Shown: positions 1-6,221 of the stretch, one piece after another
Numbering within the stretch: the stretch's first letter is position 1
Layout of the letters: each line of letters begins with the position of its first letter
Source: Gemmatimonadota bacterium
GTDB lineage: Bacteria; Gemmatimonadota; Gemmatimonadetes; Gemmatimonadales; GWC2-71-9
NCBI GenBank assembly: GCA_003222235.1
Contig: QHVD01000230.1
Span: 1-8,137, forward strand
Length of the DNA stretch: 8,137 nucleotides
Direction: 5' to 3'
Notes under the pieces: generated by a model
Databases searched by the model: none
What the model saw: the letters and a program-made list of their open reading frames with translations, nothing else
Told to the model about the DNA's origin: nothing
Made by a program: the position numbers and the translations under genes

Positions 1-290
1 GCCATTTCTGGAGCGTGAAGCGGCAGGTCACGGTGGACGAGTGCGCCAAGTGCGAAGGTGTGTTCCTCGATCCCGGCGAGCTCGCGGAGATCCGGAGCGA
101 GTACCGCTCGGAGGACGAGCGCCGCAAAGCCGCCTCCGCGTACTACCGCGAAATGTTTGACACGCAGCTCGCGGGGATGCTGAAGCCAGACAAGGCGAAG
201 CTCGAGAACGCGCGAAAGATCGCGAACATCTTCAAGTTCATCTGTCCGAGCTTCTACCTACCCGGGAAACAGGATTGGGGAGCGTTCTGA
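1..290 (+). CDS. zf-TFIIB-like zinc-finger protein, 5' end missing
   Basis: The frame is open from base 3 and reads HFWSVKRQVTVDECAKCEGV before continuing FLDPGEL. This is the second half of a zf-TFIIB-type zinc ribbon: a basic stretch, V-D-x-C-x-x-C, then a G-[VI]-[WF]-L-D-x-G-E-L tail. The first CxxC knuckle should lie upstream of the window, so the GTG at 15 is probably internal. After the ribbon comes a charged helical region rich in Glu, Arg and Lys, then a short hydrophobic C-terminus ending at the TGA at 288-290. Small proteins of this family are presumed zinc binders with no settled function; a role in transcription is implied only by the family name. It ends 20 nt before the start chosen for the next gene, so the two may be co-transcribed. 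The family call rests on half the motif. Confidence 0.72.
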   Translation, partial: HFWSVKRQVTVDECAKCEGVFLDPGELAEIRSEYRSEDERRKAASAYYREMFDTQLAGMLKPDKAKLENARKIANIFKFICPSFYLPGKQDWGAF

Positions 291-310
291 GAACAAGGCG
301 ACAGGAGCCA

Positions 311-1048
311 GTGTCTCACGAGCTCAGCCGCCGGGATTTCGTAGCCGCCGCCGCTGCGACGGTCGGCGCGGCGCTCTGGCCCGCCGGGGCGATCGCCGGC
401 GGGCCGGCGACGGCGCCCGATGCCACGGTCGTCGTGCTTCAGGGGGACTCCATTACCGATTGCGGCCGCGATCGTCGCGTGTCCGAGCCAAACGTGGCGA
501 GCGCGCTCGGCACCGGATACCCGTTGCTGATCGCCGCGGCCGCGCTCGCCAAGAGTCCCAACCGCGGTCTCAGGTTCTATAACCGCGGCGTGAGCGGTAA
601 CAAGGTTCCCGACCTCCAGCAACGCTGGGCCGTCGATGTCCTGGACTTGAAGCCGGACGTCCTCAGTGTTCTGGTGGGCGTCAACGACTTCTGGCACAAG
701 CTCACGCACGGCTACACCGGAACCGTGGAGGAGTACGAGGATCGATACACGGCCCTGCTCGCGGAGACGCGTCGAGCGGTCCCGCAGGTGCGGCTGGTCG
801 TCCTGGAGCCGTTCGTCCTCCGCTGCGGAGCCGTCGACGGGCGCTGGTTTCCGGAATTCGACGCCCGCCGGGCGGCGGCCGCGCGTGTGGCGCGGCAGGC
901 CGGGGCAACCTTCGTTCCACTCCAGGCCGCGTTCGACGAACGGTCACGAAGCGCGGCGCCGGAGTACTGGGCGACCGACGGTGTCCATCCCACGCCGGCG
1001 GGACACGCCGTGATTGCCGAGCTGTGGCGCCGCGCCGTCGACCTCTAG
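311..1048 (+). CDS. Tat-exported SGNH/GDSL-family hydrolase (esterase/lipase-like)
   Basis: A 245-residue secreted hydrolase. The N-terminus has a twin-arginine signal, SRRDFV with Arg7-Arg8, followed by an Ala-rich hydrophobic stretch to about residue 30, so it is probably exported folded. The SGNH blocks are all in order: GDSIT with nucleophile Ser47, GVSGN with oxyanion Gly93, GVND with Asn125, and DGVH with Asp223 and His226. The layout resembles SGNH enzymes that act on acetylated polysaccharides or other small esters; the substrate cannot be read from sequence. I chose GTG at 311 because AGGAG (303-307) lies just before it and it puts the Tat motif close to the N-terminus. An in-frame TTG at 275 would add 12 residues and overlap the previous gene. 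Two GC-rich hairpins follow its stop. The fold and catalytic class are secure; the exact activity is not. Confidence 0.88.
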   Translation: MSHELSRRDFVAAAAATVGAALWPAGAIAGGPATAPDATVVVLQGDSITDCGRDRRVSEPNVASALGTGYPLLIAAAALAKSPNRGLRFYNRGVSGNKVPDLQQRWAVDVLDLKPDVLSVLVGVNDFWHKLTHGYTGTVEEYEDRYTALLAETRRAVPQVRLVVLEPFVLRCGAVDGRWFPEFDARRAAAARVARQAGATFVPLQAAFDERSRSAAPEYWATDGVHPTPAGHAVIAELWRRAVDL

Positions 1049-1056
1049 CTGCCGCA

Positions 1057-1128
1057 GCGGTGCGGAGGCGGCCCCGCACCGCGACGCGCGCGACCCCTCG
1101 GCGCGGGCCGCCCGACGGGGCGGCTCGC
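1057..1128 (+). terminator. Two tandem GC-rich hairpins, possible terminator
   Basis: The 116-nt gap between the hydrolase and the next gene holds two good inverted repeats. The first pairs 1057-1065 (GCGGTGCGG) perfectly with 1074-1082 across an 8-nt loop, starting 8 nt after the hydrolase stop. The second pairs 1103-1113 with 1118-1128 (11 bp, one G-U) across a GACG loop. Neither is followed by a T run, so a classical intrinsic terminator is not shown. They could end the hydrolase transcript with help, protect its 3' end, or be chance pairing in GC-rich DNA. I see no promoter in this gap. Confidence 0.35.
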
Positions 1129-1164
1129 CGCACCAGGGCGGCTCCGGCCGCCGTCGGCATCCGT

Positions 1165-1725
1165 GTGAAGTCCGGTTGGGCCACTGCGGTCCTTGTCCTC
1201 GGGCCGGCAGCGGCGCGGCGTGTGGCCGACCGGCGCGTCATCGAGCTGAGCGATCGGGCCGTGCCCGAATCCCGCCAGCCGTACCATGCCGTGCTGGGGG
1301 CCCGAGCGGGGCAAGGGGCGAGGGTGGAACACCGGTTGGTGAGGATCGTGCAAGACAGCACGAGGCGATCGATCAACGCCCTCCTGAAGGATTACCGCAA
1401 GAGCGGTCATGCCGTTCGCGCGGTCGGCCTCGTCGTCGGGAGCGTGATCGATCCGTTGACGATCGCCAACGACCACATCCGCGCGCACGCTCTCGAGGGC
1501 AGGTTGTTCAGGACGGCGCTCGAGCGGGCCGTGCGGTCGTTCAGGCTGCCGTGCTCCGTGCTGGTGGAGCGCGACGCGTACGCCAAGGCGGCGACGGTCC
1601 TGGGTCAGCCCGCAGGCGCGCTGAAACGCGCGGTAACGGAGCTGGGCCGCGCGCTGGCCGGTCCCTGGCGCGCGGACGAAAAGACCGCGGCCCTGGCGGC
1701 ATGGATGGCGCTCCACAACCCGTGA
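1165..1725 (+). CDS. Conserved-looking protein of unknown function
   Basis: I do not recognise this 186-residue protein. No signal peptide or clear membrane segment is visible; residues 6-13 are only briefly hydrophobic. It begins with a compact alpha/beta-looking segment (VLVLGPAAARRVADR, residues 9-23), followed by VIELSD and VPESRQPYH. The middle has predicted helix around 58-80, then GLVVGSVIDP (88-97) and IRAHALEGRLFR (105-116), with His104-type polar residues that look like a conserved core. The C-terminus is helical and ends in a Trp-containing segment, ADEKTAALAAWMAL. The reading frame has G/C-rich third codon positions, which supports real coding. GTG at 1165 was chosen because the upstream frame is Arg/Pro/Ala-rich low complexity and runs through the hairpins; there is no good ribosome binding site. 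It stops 16 nt before pabA. That it is a gene is fairly sure; its role is unknown. Confidence 0.68.
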   Translation: MKSGWATAVLVLGPAAARRVADRRVIELSDRAVPESRQPYHAVLGARAGQGARVEHRLVRIVQDSTRRSINALLKDYRKSGHAVRAVGLVVGSVIDPLTIANDHIRAHALEGRLFRTALERAVRSFRLPCSVLVERDAYAKAATVLGQPAGALKRAVTELGRALAGPWRADEKTAALAAWMALHNP

Positions 1726-1730
1726 AGCAG

Positions 1731-1736
1731 TAGATT
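1731..1736 (+). promoter_or_regulatory. Candidate -10 box for a leaderless pabA transcript
   Basis: TAGATT fits the TANNNT form of a -10 element and ends exactly 5 nt before the pabA ATG at 1742, so transcription would start at or next to the start codon. No Shine-Dalgarno sequence precedes this ATG, as expected for a leaderless message. I cannot find a convincing -35 box at 16-18 nt upstream. The same geometry occurs before kdsB. Confidence 0.4.
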
Positions 1737-1741
1737 GGGTC

Positions 1742-2332
1742 ATGCTCTTCGTTCTCGACAACTACGACTCCTTCACGTACAACCTCGTCCAGTACTTCGG
1801 TGAGCTCGGCGCGGAGCCCGTCGTCTACCGCAACGATTCCCTGGCGGTGGAGGACGTGCTCGCCCTCAAACCCACGGCGGCAGTCCTGTCACCGGGTCCG
1901 GGCACGCCGGCCCAAGCCGGGATCCTGGTCCCCCTCGTCAGGGCCCTGGCCGGCCGGGCTCCGGTCCTGGGCGTCTGTCTCGGCCACCAGGCGATCGGCG
2001 AGGCATTTGGAGGGAGAGTCGTGGCCGCCGACCGGCTGATGCACGGCAAGACGTGCCCCGTGATCCACGAGGAGGACGAGCTGTTCGAGGGGATCCCGAG
2101 CCCCGTAACGGCAATGCGCTATCACTCGCTCGTGGTGGAGCCCAGTTCGCTCCCCAAGGAGCTGGTGATCACGGCGTGGAGCGCCGACCGGCCCAGGGAC
2201 GCCGAAATCATGGCCATGAAGCACCGGACCTACCCGATCTATGGGGTCCAGTTCCACCCGGAATCGATCGGGACCGAACACGGCAAGCGATTGCTGGAGA
2301 ACTTCTTACGCGTGGCGAGCGCTATGGCCTAG
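1742..2332 (+). CDS. pabA: TrpG/PabA-type glutamine amidotransferase (aminodeoxychorismate/anthranilate synthase component II)
   Basis: A 196-residue class I glutamine amidotransferase of normal family length. It hydrolyses glutamine and passes ammonia to a chorismate-using partner, giving aminodeoxychorismate (folate route) or anthranilate (tryptophan route); in many bacteria one protein serves both. Visible landmarks are the N-terminal DNYDSFTYNLVQ (6-17), LSPGPGTP (49-56), the nucleophile elbow GVCLGHQ with Cys79, the partner-contact motif HGKT (101-104), RYHSL (126-130), and GVQFHPES with His172 and Glu174 completing the triad. No trpE, pabB or other folate or tryptophan gene is in the window, so sequence alone cannot choose between PabA and TrpG; the symbol is the broader guess. 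There is no Shine-Dalgarno sequence, but a TANNNT box lies 5 nt before the ATG. kdsB follows after 31 nt. Confidence 0.9.
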   Translation: MLFVLDNYDSFTYNLVQYFGELGAEPVVYRNDSLAVEDVLALKPTAAVLSPGPGTPAQAGILVPLVRALAGRAPVLGVCLGHQAIGEAFGGRVVAADRLMHGKTCPVIHEEDELFEGIPSPVTAMRYHSLVVEPSSLPKELVITAWSADRPRDAEIMAMKHRTYPIYGVQFHPESIGTEHGKRLLENFLRVASAMA

Positions 2333-2358
2333 ACGCCGCGGCACGAGTCTTGTATCTT
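2330..2358 (+). promoter_or_regulatory. Candidate promoter for the kdsB operon, leaderless
   Basis: TATCTT at 2353-2358 (four of six matches to TATAAT) lies 17 nt downstream of TAGACG at 2330-2335 (four of six matches to TTGACA). The -35 overlaps the pabA stop codon. The -10 ends 5 nt before the kdsB GTG, so the message would be leaderless or nearly so, and no Shine-Dalgarno sequence is present. This would let the Kdo cluster be transcribed separately from pabA. It is read by eye only. Confidence 0.45.
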
Positions 2359-2363
2359 GTTCC

Positions 2364-3113
2364 GTGCCCGTCCTCGGCGTTATTCCGGCGCGGCTCGACT
2401 CGAGCCGCCTCCCTCGCAAGCCTCTCCTGCCTCTGGCAGGTGAACCCCTCATCCTTTGGGTCGTCCGGCGCGTCGCCGCGGCCTCGGTGTGTGACCGCCT
2501 GGTGGTAGCGACTGACGCTGGTGAGATCGCGGCAGTCGTGGAGCAAGCAGGATACGAGGCGGTGCTCACGTCCCGAGAGCATCGCTCCGGCACCGAGCGC
2601 GTGGCAGAAGTCATTGCTGACAAAGCATTTGAAGACTTCAACCTCATTCTCAACGTGCAGGGTGATGAGCCCCTCGTGGCGCTCGCCGCGCTACGCGGGG
2701 CGGTGGGGCGGGTGCAAGGAGGCGATCCGGTCGGCACCGCTGCAGGCCGGCTCGAGCCCGCACTCGCGGCCGATCCCAACCGTGTCAAGGTGGTCGTGGA
2801 CGCCCGAGGCCGTGCGGTCTACTTCTCACGCGCGCCGATCCCATTCGACCGAGATGGCAGGGGCGACGTGGTCTATCGCCAGCACGTCGGTGTGTACGCT
2901 TACACGCGCGAGGCATTGGAGCGGTGGGTGCAGCTGCCTGCGGTGCCGGAGGAGCGCTCGGAGCGCCTGGAGCAGCTGCGGCCGCTGTTGCACGGGATCC
3001 CGATCGGCGTGGCGCTGTTCGATGCGCCGGCGGCCGCGGGGGTCGACACCGCCGAGGACCTGCGCCACGCAGAGCTGCAGTTGAGCCGTCGGCTGAAGGG
3101 GGTGAGTCCGTGA
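2364..3113 (+). CDS. kdsB: 3-deoxy-manno-octulosonate cytidylyltransferase (CMP-Kdo synthetase)
   Basis: This 249-residue cytosolic enzyme joins Kdo to CTP, giving CMP-Kdo and pyrophosphate; CMP-Kdo is the donor for the inner core of LPS. The family signatures are in order: IPARLDSSRLPRKPL (7-21) for CTP binding, HRSGTER (73-79), NVQGDEP (97-103) with metal-binding Asp101, YFSRAPIPF (153-161), HVGVYAY (174-180), LEQLRPL (202-208) and GVDTAEDL (226-233) with Asp228. Length is normal. The GTG at 2364 places IPAR at residue 7, as expected; the frame upstream overlaps pabA and is not family-like. The end of the gene contains the pyrG ribosome binding site, and its TGA overlaps the pyrG GTG, so the two are probably translationally coupled. 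Its CTP substrate is the product of that neighbour. Confidence 0.96.
   Translation: MPVLGVIPARLDSSRLPRKPLLPLAGEPLILWVVRRVAAASVCDRLVVATDAGEIAAVVEQAGYEAVLTSREHRSGTERVAEVIADKAFEDFNLILNVQGDEPLVALAALRGAVGRVQGGDPVGTAAGRLEPALAADPNRVKVVVDARGRAVYFSRAPIPFDRDGRGDVVYRQHVGVYAYTREALERWVQLPAVPEERSERLEQLRPLLHGIPIGVALFDAPAAAGVDTAEDLRHAELQLSRRLKGVSP
3096..3105 (+). promoter_or_regulatory. Strong ribosome binding site for pyrG
   Basis: AAGGGGGTGA matches AAGGAGGTGA, the complement of the usual 16S rRNA 3' end, at nine of ten positions and ends 4 nt before the pyrG GTG. It lies inside the last codons of kdsB. It fixes the pyrG start at 3110 and shows that this genome does use Shine-Dalgarno initiation for genes inside an operon. 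Confidence 0.75.
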
Positions 3114-4774
3114 GCTCGACGAAGTACGTCTTCGTGACCGGCGGCGTGGTCTCCTCGCTGGGAAAGGGCATCGCGGCCGCCTCACTCGGCCGCCTGCTGG
3201 TGGAGCGCGGCCTGCGGGTGACGATCCAGAAGTTCGACCCGTACATCAACGTCGATCCCGGCACGATGTCGCCGTTCCAGCACGGCGAGGTGTACGTGAC
3301 CGACGACGGCGCCGAGACGGACCTCGACCTCGGTCACTACGAGCGGTTCATCGACCGGTCGCTGTCGCAGGTCAACAACGTCACCACGGGACGGATCTAC
3401 CTGTCGGTCGTGACGAAGGAGCGGCGCGGCGAGTACCTCGGCTCGACGGTCCAGGTGATCCCGCACATCACCGACGAGATCAAGGCCGCAATACGGCGGC
3501 TCGCGCCGGACCACGACGTCGTGATCACGGAAATCGGCGGCACGGTGGGCGACATCGAGTCGCTGCCGTTCCTCGAGGCGATCCGGCAGTTCCGCCAGGA
3601 AGTGGGCCGCGACAACACACTATTCATCCATCTGACCCTCGTCCCCTTCATCGCGGCGACCGCCGAGCTCAAGACCAAACCCACCCAGCACTCCGTCCGC
3701 GAGCTGATGCAGATCGGAATCCAGCCGGACGTCCTGATCTGCCGCACGGAGCGCCCGCTGTCCGAGGACTTGAAGCGCAAGATCGCCCAGTTCTGCAACG
3801 TGGACTTCGGCTGCGTGGTGGAGAGCCCGGACGTCGTGTCGATCTACGAGATCCCGGTCAAGCTGCACGAGCAGGGGCTCGACAAGGAGGTGTGCCGGCG
3901 CCTGCACCTCGAGACGAAGGAGCCCGATCTCCGCGCGTGGGCGCAGATGGTGGAGAAGATCCTCAATCCGCCCGAGCGGGTGCGGATCGCCGTGGTCGGC
4001 AAGTACACCGAGCTCGCGGACAGCTACAAGAGCATCCACGAGGCCCTGGTGCACGGCGGCATCGCGAACGACTGCGGCGTGCAGATCGACTGGATCGCCT
4101 CCGACCGGTTCACCGACCAGGAGACCGCCGGTGAGCTGCTCGCGCCCTACCAGGGACTGCTCGTGCCCGGCGGGTTCGGCGTGCGCGGGGTAGAGGGGAT
4201 GCTCGAGGCGATCCGCTGGGCGCGGGAGCACGAGGTCCCGTTCTTCGGGATCTGCCTCGGGCTCCAGAGCGCGATCATCGAGTTCGCCCGCGACGTCGCG
4301 AGGCTCCCCGACACGAACTCGAGCGAGTTCGCACCCGAGTGCGAGAACCCGGTGATCGCCCTCATGGCGTCGCAGCAGGGGATTCAGGAGATGGGCGGCA
4401 CCATGCGGCTCGGCGCTTACCCGTGCAAGCTGCGGCCGGGCTCCCGCGTGGCCCAGATCTACGGCGCGCTGGAAGTGAGCGAGCGGCACCGGCATCGCTA
4501 CGAGGTGTCGAACGCCTACCGCGACGTGCTGGCGGAGTACGGGATGCGCTGCTCGGGTCTCTCCCCCGACGGCTCGCTCGTGGAGATCATCGAGCTGCCG
4601 GATCATCCGTGGTTCATCGGCTGCCAGTTCCACCCCGAGCTCAAGTCGCGGCCGACGCGGCCTCATCCGCTGTTCGCGGGGTTCGTGGGCGCCGCGCGCG
4701 CCCACCGGCGGGCGCCGGCGCCGAGCGAGGCGAGGCTGGAGGCCCCGTCCGAGCTGGCGCGCTTCGGCGACTAG
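3110..4774 (+). CDS. pyrG: CTP synthase
   Basis: A 554-residue enzyme that converts UTP to CTP using ATP and glutamine. The N-terminal synthetase domain (about 1-270) opens with KYVFVTGGVVSSLGKG, whose P-loop lies at 15-20, and includes KFDPYINVDPGTMSPFQHGE (41-60), EIGGTVGDIES (141-151) and KTKPTQHSV (188-196). A linker leads to the C-terminal glutamine amidotransferase domain (about 290-530): GGFGVRG (354-360), nucleophile Cys382 in GICLGLQ, and CQFHPE with His508 and Glu510. Length is normal. The last 25 or so residues are Ala/Pro/Arg-rich and probably disordered. The GTG start overlaps the kdsB stop and has a near-perfect ribosome binding site. CTP is needed for all RNA and lipid synthesis, but its position between kdsB and kdsA suggests supply for CMP-Kdo; this pairing is known in other bacteria. 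Confidence 0.97.
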   Translation: MSSTKYVFVTGGVVSSLGKGIAAASLGRLLVERGLRVTIQKFDPYINVDPGTMSPFQHGEVYVTDDGAETDLDLGHYERFIDRSLSQVNNVTTGRIYLSVVTKERRGEYLGSTVQVIPHITDEIKAAIRRLAPDHDVVITEIGGTVGDIESLPFLEAIRQFRQEVGRDNTLFIHLTLVPFIAATAELKTKPTQHSVRELMQIGIQPDVLICRTERPLSEDLKRKIAQFCNVDFGCVVESPDVVSIYEIPVKLHEQGLDKEVCRRLHLETKEPDLRAWAQMVEKILNPPERVRIAVVGKYTELADSYKSIHEALVHGGIANDCGVQIDWIASDRFTDQETAGELLAPYQGLLVPGGFGVRGVEGMLEAIRWAREHEVPFFGICLGLQSAIIEFARDVARLPDTNSSEFAPECENPVIALMASQQGIQEMGGTMRLGAYPCKLRPGSRVAQIYGALEVSERHRHRYEVSNAYRDVLAEYGMRCSGLSPDGSLVEIIELPDHPWFIGCQFHPELKSRPTRPHPLFAGFVGAARAHRRAPAPSEARLEAPSELARFGD

Positions 4775-4775
4775 T

Positions 4776-5588
4776 ATGGCGCAACACTTCGGGGTCGCCC
4801 CGTTCCTGATCGCGGGGCCCTGCGTCGTCGAGTCCGACGAGTTGAACCTCCGGGTCGGAGAGGCCCTTGCCGACCTCGGGGCGAAACTCGGGATCCACGT
4901 GATCTACAAGGCCTCCTACGACAAGGCGAACCGGTCGCGGATGCGGGGGGCCCGAGGCCCGGGGCTGGAGCGCGGGCTCGGTGCGCTCACCAGGGTGCGC
5001 GAGGCAACCGGGCTCCCGATCCTGACGGACGTGCACGAGCCCGGGCACGTCGCCGCCGCCGCCCAGGGCGCGGACGTGCTCCAGATCCCCGCGTTCCTGT
5101 GCCGTCAAACCGACCTGCTCGTCGCCGCCGGCCGCGCCGGCCGCGCGGTGAACATCAAGAAAGGCCAGTGGATGTCACCCGAGGGGATGATGGGGGCCGT
5201 GGAAAAGGTTCGCGCAGGCGGTGCGCCGGAGCTCGCCGTGACGGAGCGGGGCACGTTCTTCGGGTACGGCGATCTCGTCGTGGACATGCGCAGCTTCGGC
5301 CGCCTCCGGGCCGCGTGCGGCGCTTCGGTCGTCTACGACGCCACTCACTCGGTCCAACAGCCGGGGCAGGGACCCGACGGCTCCAGCGGCGGCCTGCGCG
5401 AGTTTGTCCCGCCCCTGCTCTATGCCGCGGCGGCCGCCGGCGCGGACGGGTTCTTCCTCGAGACGCATCCGGACCCGGACCACGCCCCCTCTGACGGACC
5501 CAACATGGTGCCGCTGGACCAGCTGCCGGGCATCGTGAGCGTGGCGCTCGAGATCTGGCAGCGGGCGAGGGAGGCGGTGCGTGCGTAA
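4776..5588 (+). CDS. kdsA: 3-deoxy-8-phosphooctulonate synthase (Kdo8P synthase), metal-dependent type
   Basis: This 270-residue TIM-barrel enzyme condenses arabinose 5-phosphate with phosphoenolpyruvate to Kdo 8-phosphate. Key motifs are IAGPCVVES (12-20), the substrate loop YKASYDKANRSR (44-55), RGPGLERGL (60-68), LTDVHEP (83-89), QIPAFLCRQTDLL (103-115), NIKKGQ (126-131), YDATHSVQQPG (187-197) and FFLETHPDP (227-235). It carries Cys16, His191, Glu229 and Asp240, the four ligands of the metal-dependent class typified by Aquifex aeolicus KdsA (Cys11, His185, Glu222, Asp233). The metal-free E. coli type has Asn in place of the Cys. The ATG lies 1 nt after the pyrG stop with no ribosome binding site, so re-initiation after pyrG is likely. 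A 60-nt gap with an octamer repeat separates it from kdsC. Confidence 0.96.
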   Translation: MAQHFGVAPFLIAGPCVVESDELNLRVGEALADLGAKLGIHVIYKASYDKANRSRMRGARGPGLERGLGALTRVREATGLPILTDVHEPGHVAAAAQGADVLQIPAFLCRQTDLLVAAGRAGRAVNIKKGQWMSPEGMMGAVEKVRAGGAPELAVTERGTFFGYGDLVVDMRSFGRLRAACGASVVYDATHSVQQPGQGPDGSSGGLREFVPPLLYAAAAAGADGFFLETHPDPDHAPSDGPNMVPLDQLPGIVSVALEIWQRAREAVRA

Positions 5589-5590
5589 CG

Positions 5591-5622
5591 GGCGGACAGG
5601 CGGACCGGCGGACGGCGGGACT
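5591..5622 (+). repeat. Octamer tandem repeat in the kdsA-kdsC gap
   Basis: Three contiguous copies of GGCGGACN (5591-5598, 5599-5606, 5607-5614) are followed by a degenerate fourth unit, GCGGGACT (5615-5622). The array starts 2 nt after the kdsA stop codon and ends 15 nt before the kdsC ribosome binding site. It is the only non-coding gap longer than 1 nt inside the kdsB-to-ostA run. It may be a slippage-prone microsatellite or a spacer of no function. Confidence 0.7.
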
Positions 5623-5637
5623 GGGCGTGCACCCGCC

Positions 5638-5643
5638 GAGGTG
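5638..5643 (+). promoter_or_regulatory. Ribosome binding site for kdsC
   Basis: GAGGTG ends 5 nt before the ATG at 5649. It supports that start, which also puts the catalytic DVDG motif at the expected distance from the N-terminus. Confidence 0.65.
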
Positions 5644-5648
5644 CGCGG

Positions 5649-6221
5649 ATGATCGACGCCGTGCTCGCCCGCCGCCTGAAGCTCGTCGGTTTCGACGTCG
5701 ACGGCGTCCTGACCGACAACGGCATCTACCTGGGCCTCGTCGCCGATCACCCCGTCGAGCTCAAGCGCTTCCACATCCAGGACGGCCTGGGCATCCGGAT
5801 GCTGCGCAGCGCCGGGCTCTCGGTGCTGTGGGTCAGCGGGCGCGAATCGGCGGCGACGGCCCTGCGCGCGCGCGAGCTGGCCGTAGACGAGCTGATCCAG
5901 GACCCGACGGCCCGAAAGCTTCCGGCATTCGAGGCGCTGCTGGAGCGGCGCCGGCTCTCCTGGGAGGATTGCGCGTTCGTGGGGGACGACCTCGCCGACA
6001 TCCCGGTGCTCCGGCGAGTGGCGCTTCCGATCGCGGTAGCGAATGCCGTGCCGGAGGTCCTGGCGGTCGCCGGAGTCGTGACGACCGTCCCCGGCGGCCA
6101 GGGCGCCGTGCGCGAGGTGGCGGAGCTGATCCTCAAAGCGCGGGGCGAGTGGGACGCCCTTGTCTCGACGTACTTCGTGGAGCGCGGCGATGTCGTACGC
6201 GGAGCGCAACGATCTCATTGA
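5649..6221 (+). CDS. kdsC: 3-deoxy-8-phosphooctulonate phosphatase (HAD family)
   Basis: A 190-residue cytosolic phosphatase of the HAD superfamily without a cap domain, close to E. coli KdsC in length. It hydrolyses Kdo 8-phosphate to Kdo and phosphate. HAD motif I is FDVDGVLTD (15-23), with nucleophile Asp16 and acid/base Asp18. Motif II is VSGRES (62-67), motif III Lys is at 90 in DPTARKLPA, and motif IV is VGDDLADI (111-118), with the metal-binding Asp113 and Asp114. The KdsC-type tail GGQGAVREV (149-157), which closes over the active site of the neighbouring subunit in this tetrameric family, is present and separates it from generic HAD proteins. The last ten residues or so overlap the start of kdsD by 32 nt. 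Its substrate is made by KdsA, encoded just upstream. Confidence 0.95.
   Translation: MIDAVLARRLKLVGFDVDGVLTDNGIYLGLVADHPVELKRFHIQDGLGIRMLRSAGLSVLWVSGRESAATALRARELAVDELIQDPTARKLPAFEALLERRRLSWEDCAFVGDDLADIPVLRRVALPIAVANAVPEVLAVAGVVTTVPGGQGAVREVAELILKARGEWDALVSTYFVERGDVVRGAQRSH
6179..6182 (+). promoter_or_regulatory. Ribosome binding site for kdsD
   Basis: GGAG lies inside the end of kdsC, 7 nt before the ATG at 6190. It favours that ATG over the GTG/ATG-like codons nearer 6160, which have no such site. Confidence 0.5.

Noticed and set aside
275..310. TTG start giving the SGNH hydrolase 12 more residues
   Set aside because: It would overlap the previous gene and push the Tat motif inward; GTG at 311 has AGGAG just before it and fits a normal Tat signal.
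1045..1761. Minus-strand open frame opposite the unrecognised gene
   Set aside because: Its translation is Arg/Pro-rich low complexity, while the plus-strand frame has G/C-rich third codon positions and ordered-looking segments. I kept the plus-strand gene.
2924..3109. N-terminal extension of pyrG into kdsB
   Set aside because: The added residues are Ala/Gly/Arg-rich and out of frame with kdsB; CTP synthases begin at the KYVFVTGG motif and a strong ribosome binding site precedes 3110.
3620..4705. Minus-strand open frame of 361 codons inside pyrG
   Set aside because: It lies entirely opposite a full-length CTP synthase with all catalytic residues; the translation is His/Leu/Arg/Asp-rich and looks like a codon-bias shadow.
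5127..5144. Perfect tandem 9-mer (GCCGGCCGC twice) inside kdsA
   Set aside because: It encodes Ala-Gly-Arg twice in a surface region whose length matches other KdsA proteins, so it reflects codon bias and not an insertion.
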